In this document: positions 6,295 to 6,331 of the stretch, piece by piece
Numbering within the stretch: the stretch's first letter is position 1
Layout: every line of letters starts with the position of its first letter
NCBI GenBank assembly: GCA_007131895.1
Contig: SLPR01000025.1
Span: forward strand, 1-6,331
DNA length: 6,331 nt
Origin: Bacteroidales bacterium
Lineage (GTDB): Bacteria > Bacteroidota > Bacteroidia > Bacteroidales > UBA7960
Direction of reading: 5' to 3'
Position numbers and translations under genes: made by a program
Notes under the pieces: model-generated
Database searches by the model: none
Told to the model about the DNA's origin: nothing
The model's input: only the letters and a program-made list of their open reading frames with translations

Positions 6295-6331
6295 TAAATC
6301 ATCCAGTAAATTGGGTTTAAGAATTTGGAAA

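Overview
The window looks like chromosomal DNA of a Bacteroidota bacterium. The evidence is a fused SecD-SecF protein of Bacteroidota type, AT-rich A-tract leaders without obvious Shine-Dalgarno sequences, and several promoter-like matches to the Bacteroidota -7 box TAnnTTTG, two of them with a -33 TTG/TTTG at suitable spacing. The order within the phylum cannot be fixed from the sequence; Bacteroidales-like is a guess.

Layout from left to right. Positions 1-3048 (minus) carry secDF, intact in frame but running off the left edge just before its C-terminus. After a 271-bp gap holding the secDF promoter comes a small retropepsin-like aspartic protease (3320-3745, minus). A 310-bp divergent spacer follows, with a stem-loop and a tentative plus-strand promoter. 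Then comes a plus-strand gene for a TerB plus J-domain protein resembling DjlA (4056-4796). It converges, with a 28-bp gap, on a PP2C-type Ser/Thr phosphatase (4825-5559, minus). The spacer 5560-5895 holds a near-perfect phosphatase promoter, a 17-bp palindrome, a 13-bp perfect hairpin with a T8 tract, and a -7 box for the last gene. That gene is an Rrf2-family regulator with four clustered cysteines (5896-6294, plus).

The genes do not form one obvious pathway. SecDF serves protein export at the inner membrane. The J-domain protein probably recruits DnaK at the membrane. The phosphatase is a signalling enzyme with no partner kinase in view. The Rrf2 protein is a probable Fe-S or redox/nitrosative sensor whose targets are not in the window. 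I see no tRNA, rRNA, CRISPR array, insertion sequence or phage gene. This is mostly an ordinary core-genome region. The most interesting part is the regulatory DNA just upstream of the Rrf2 gene.
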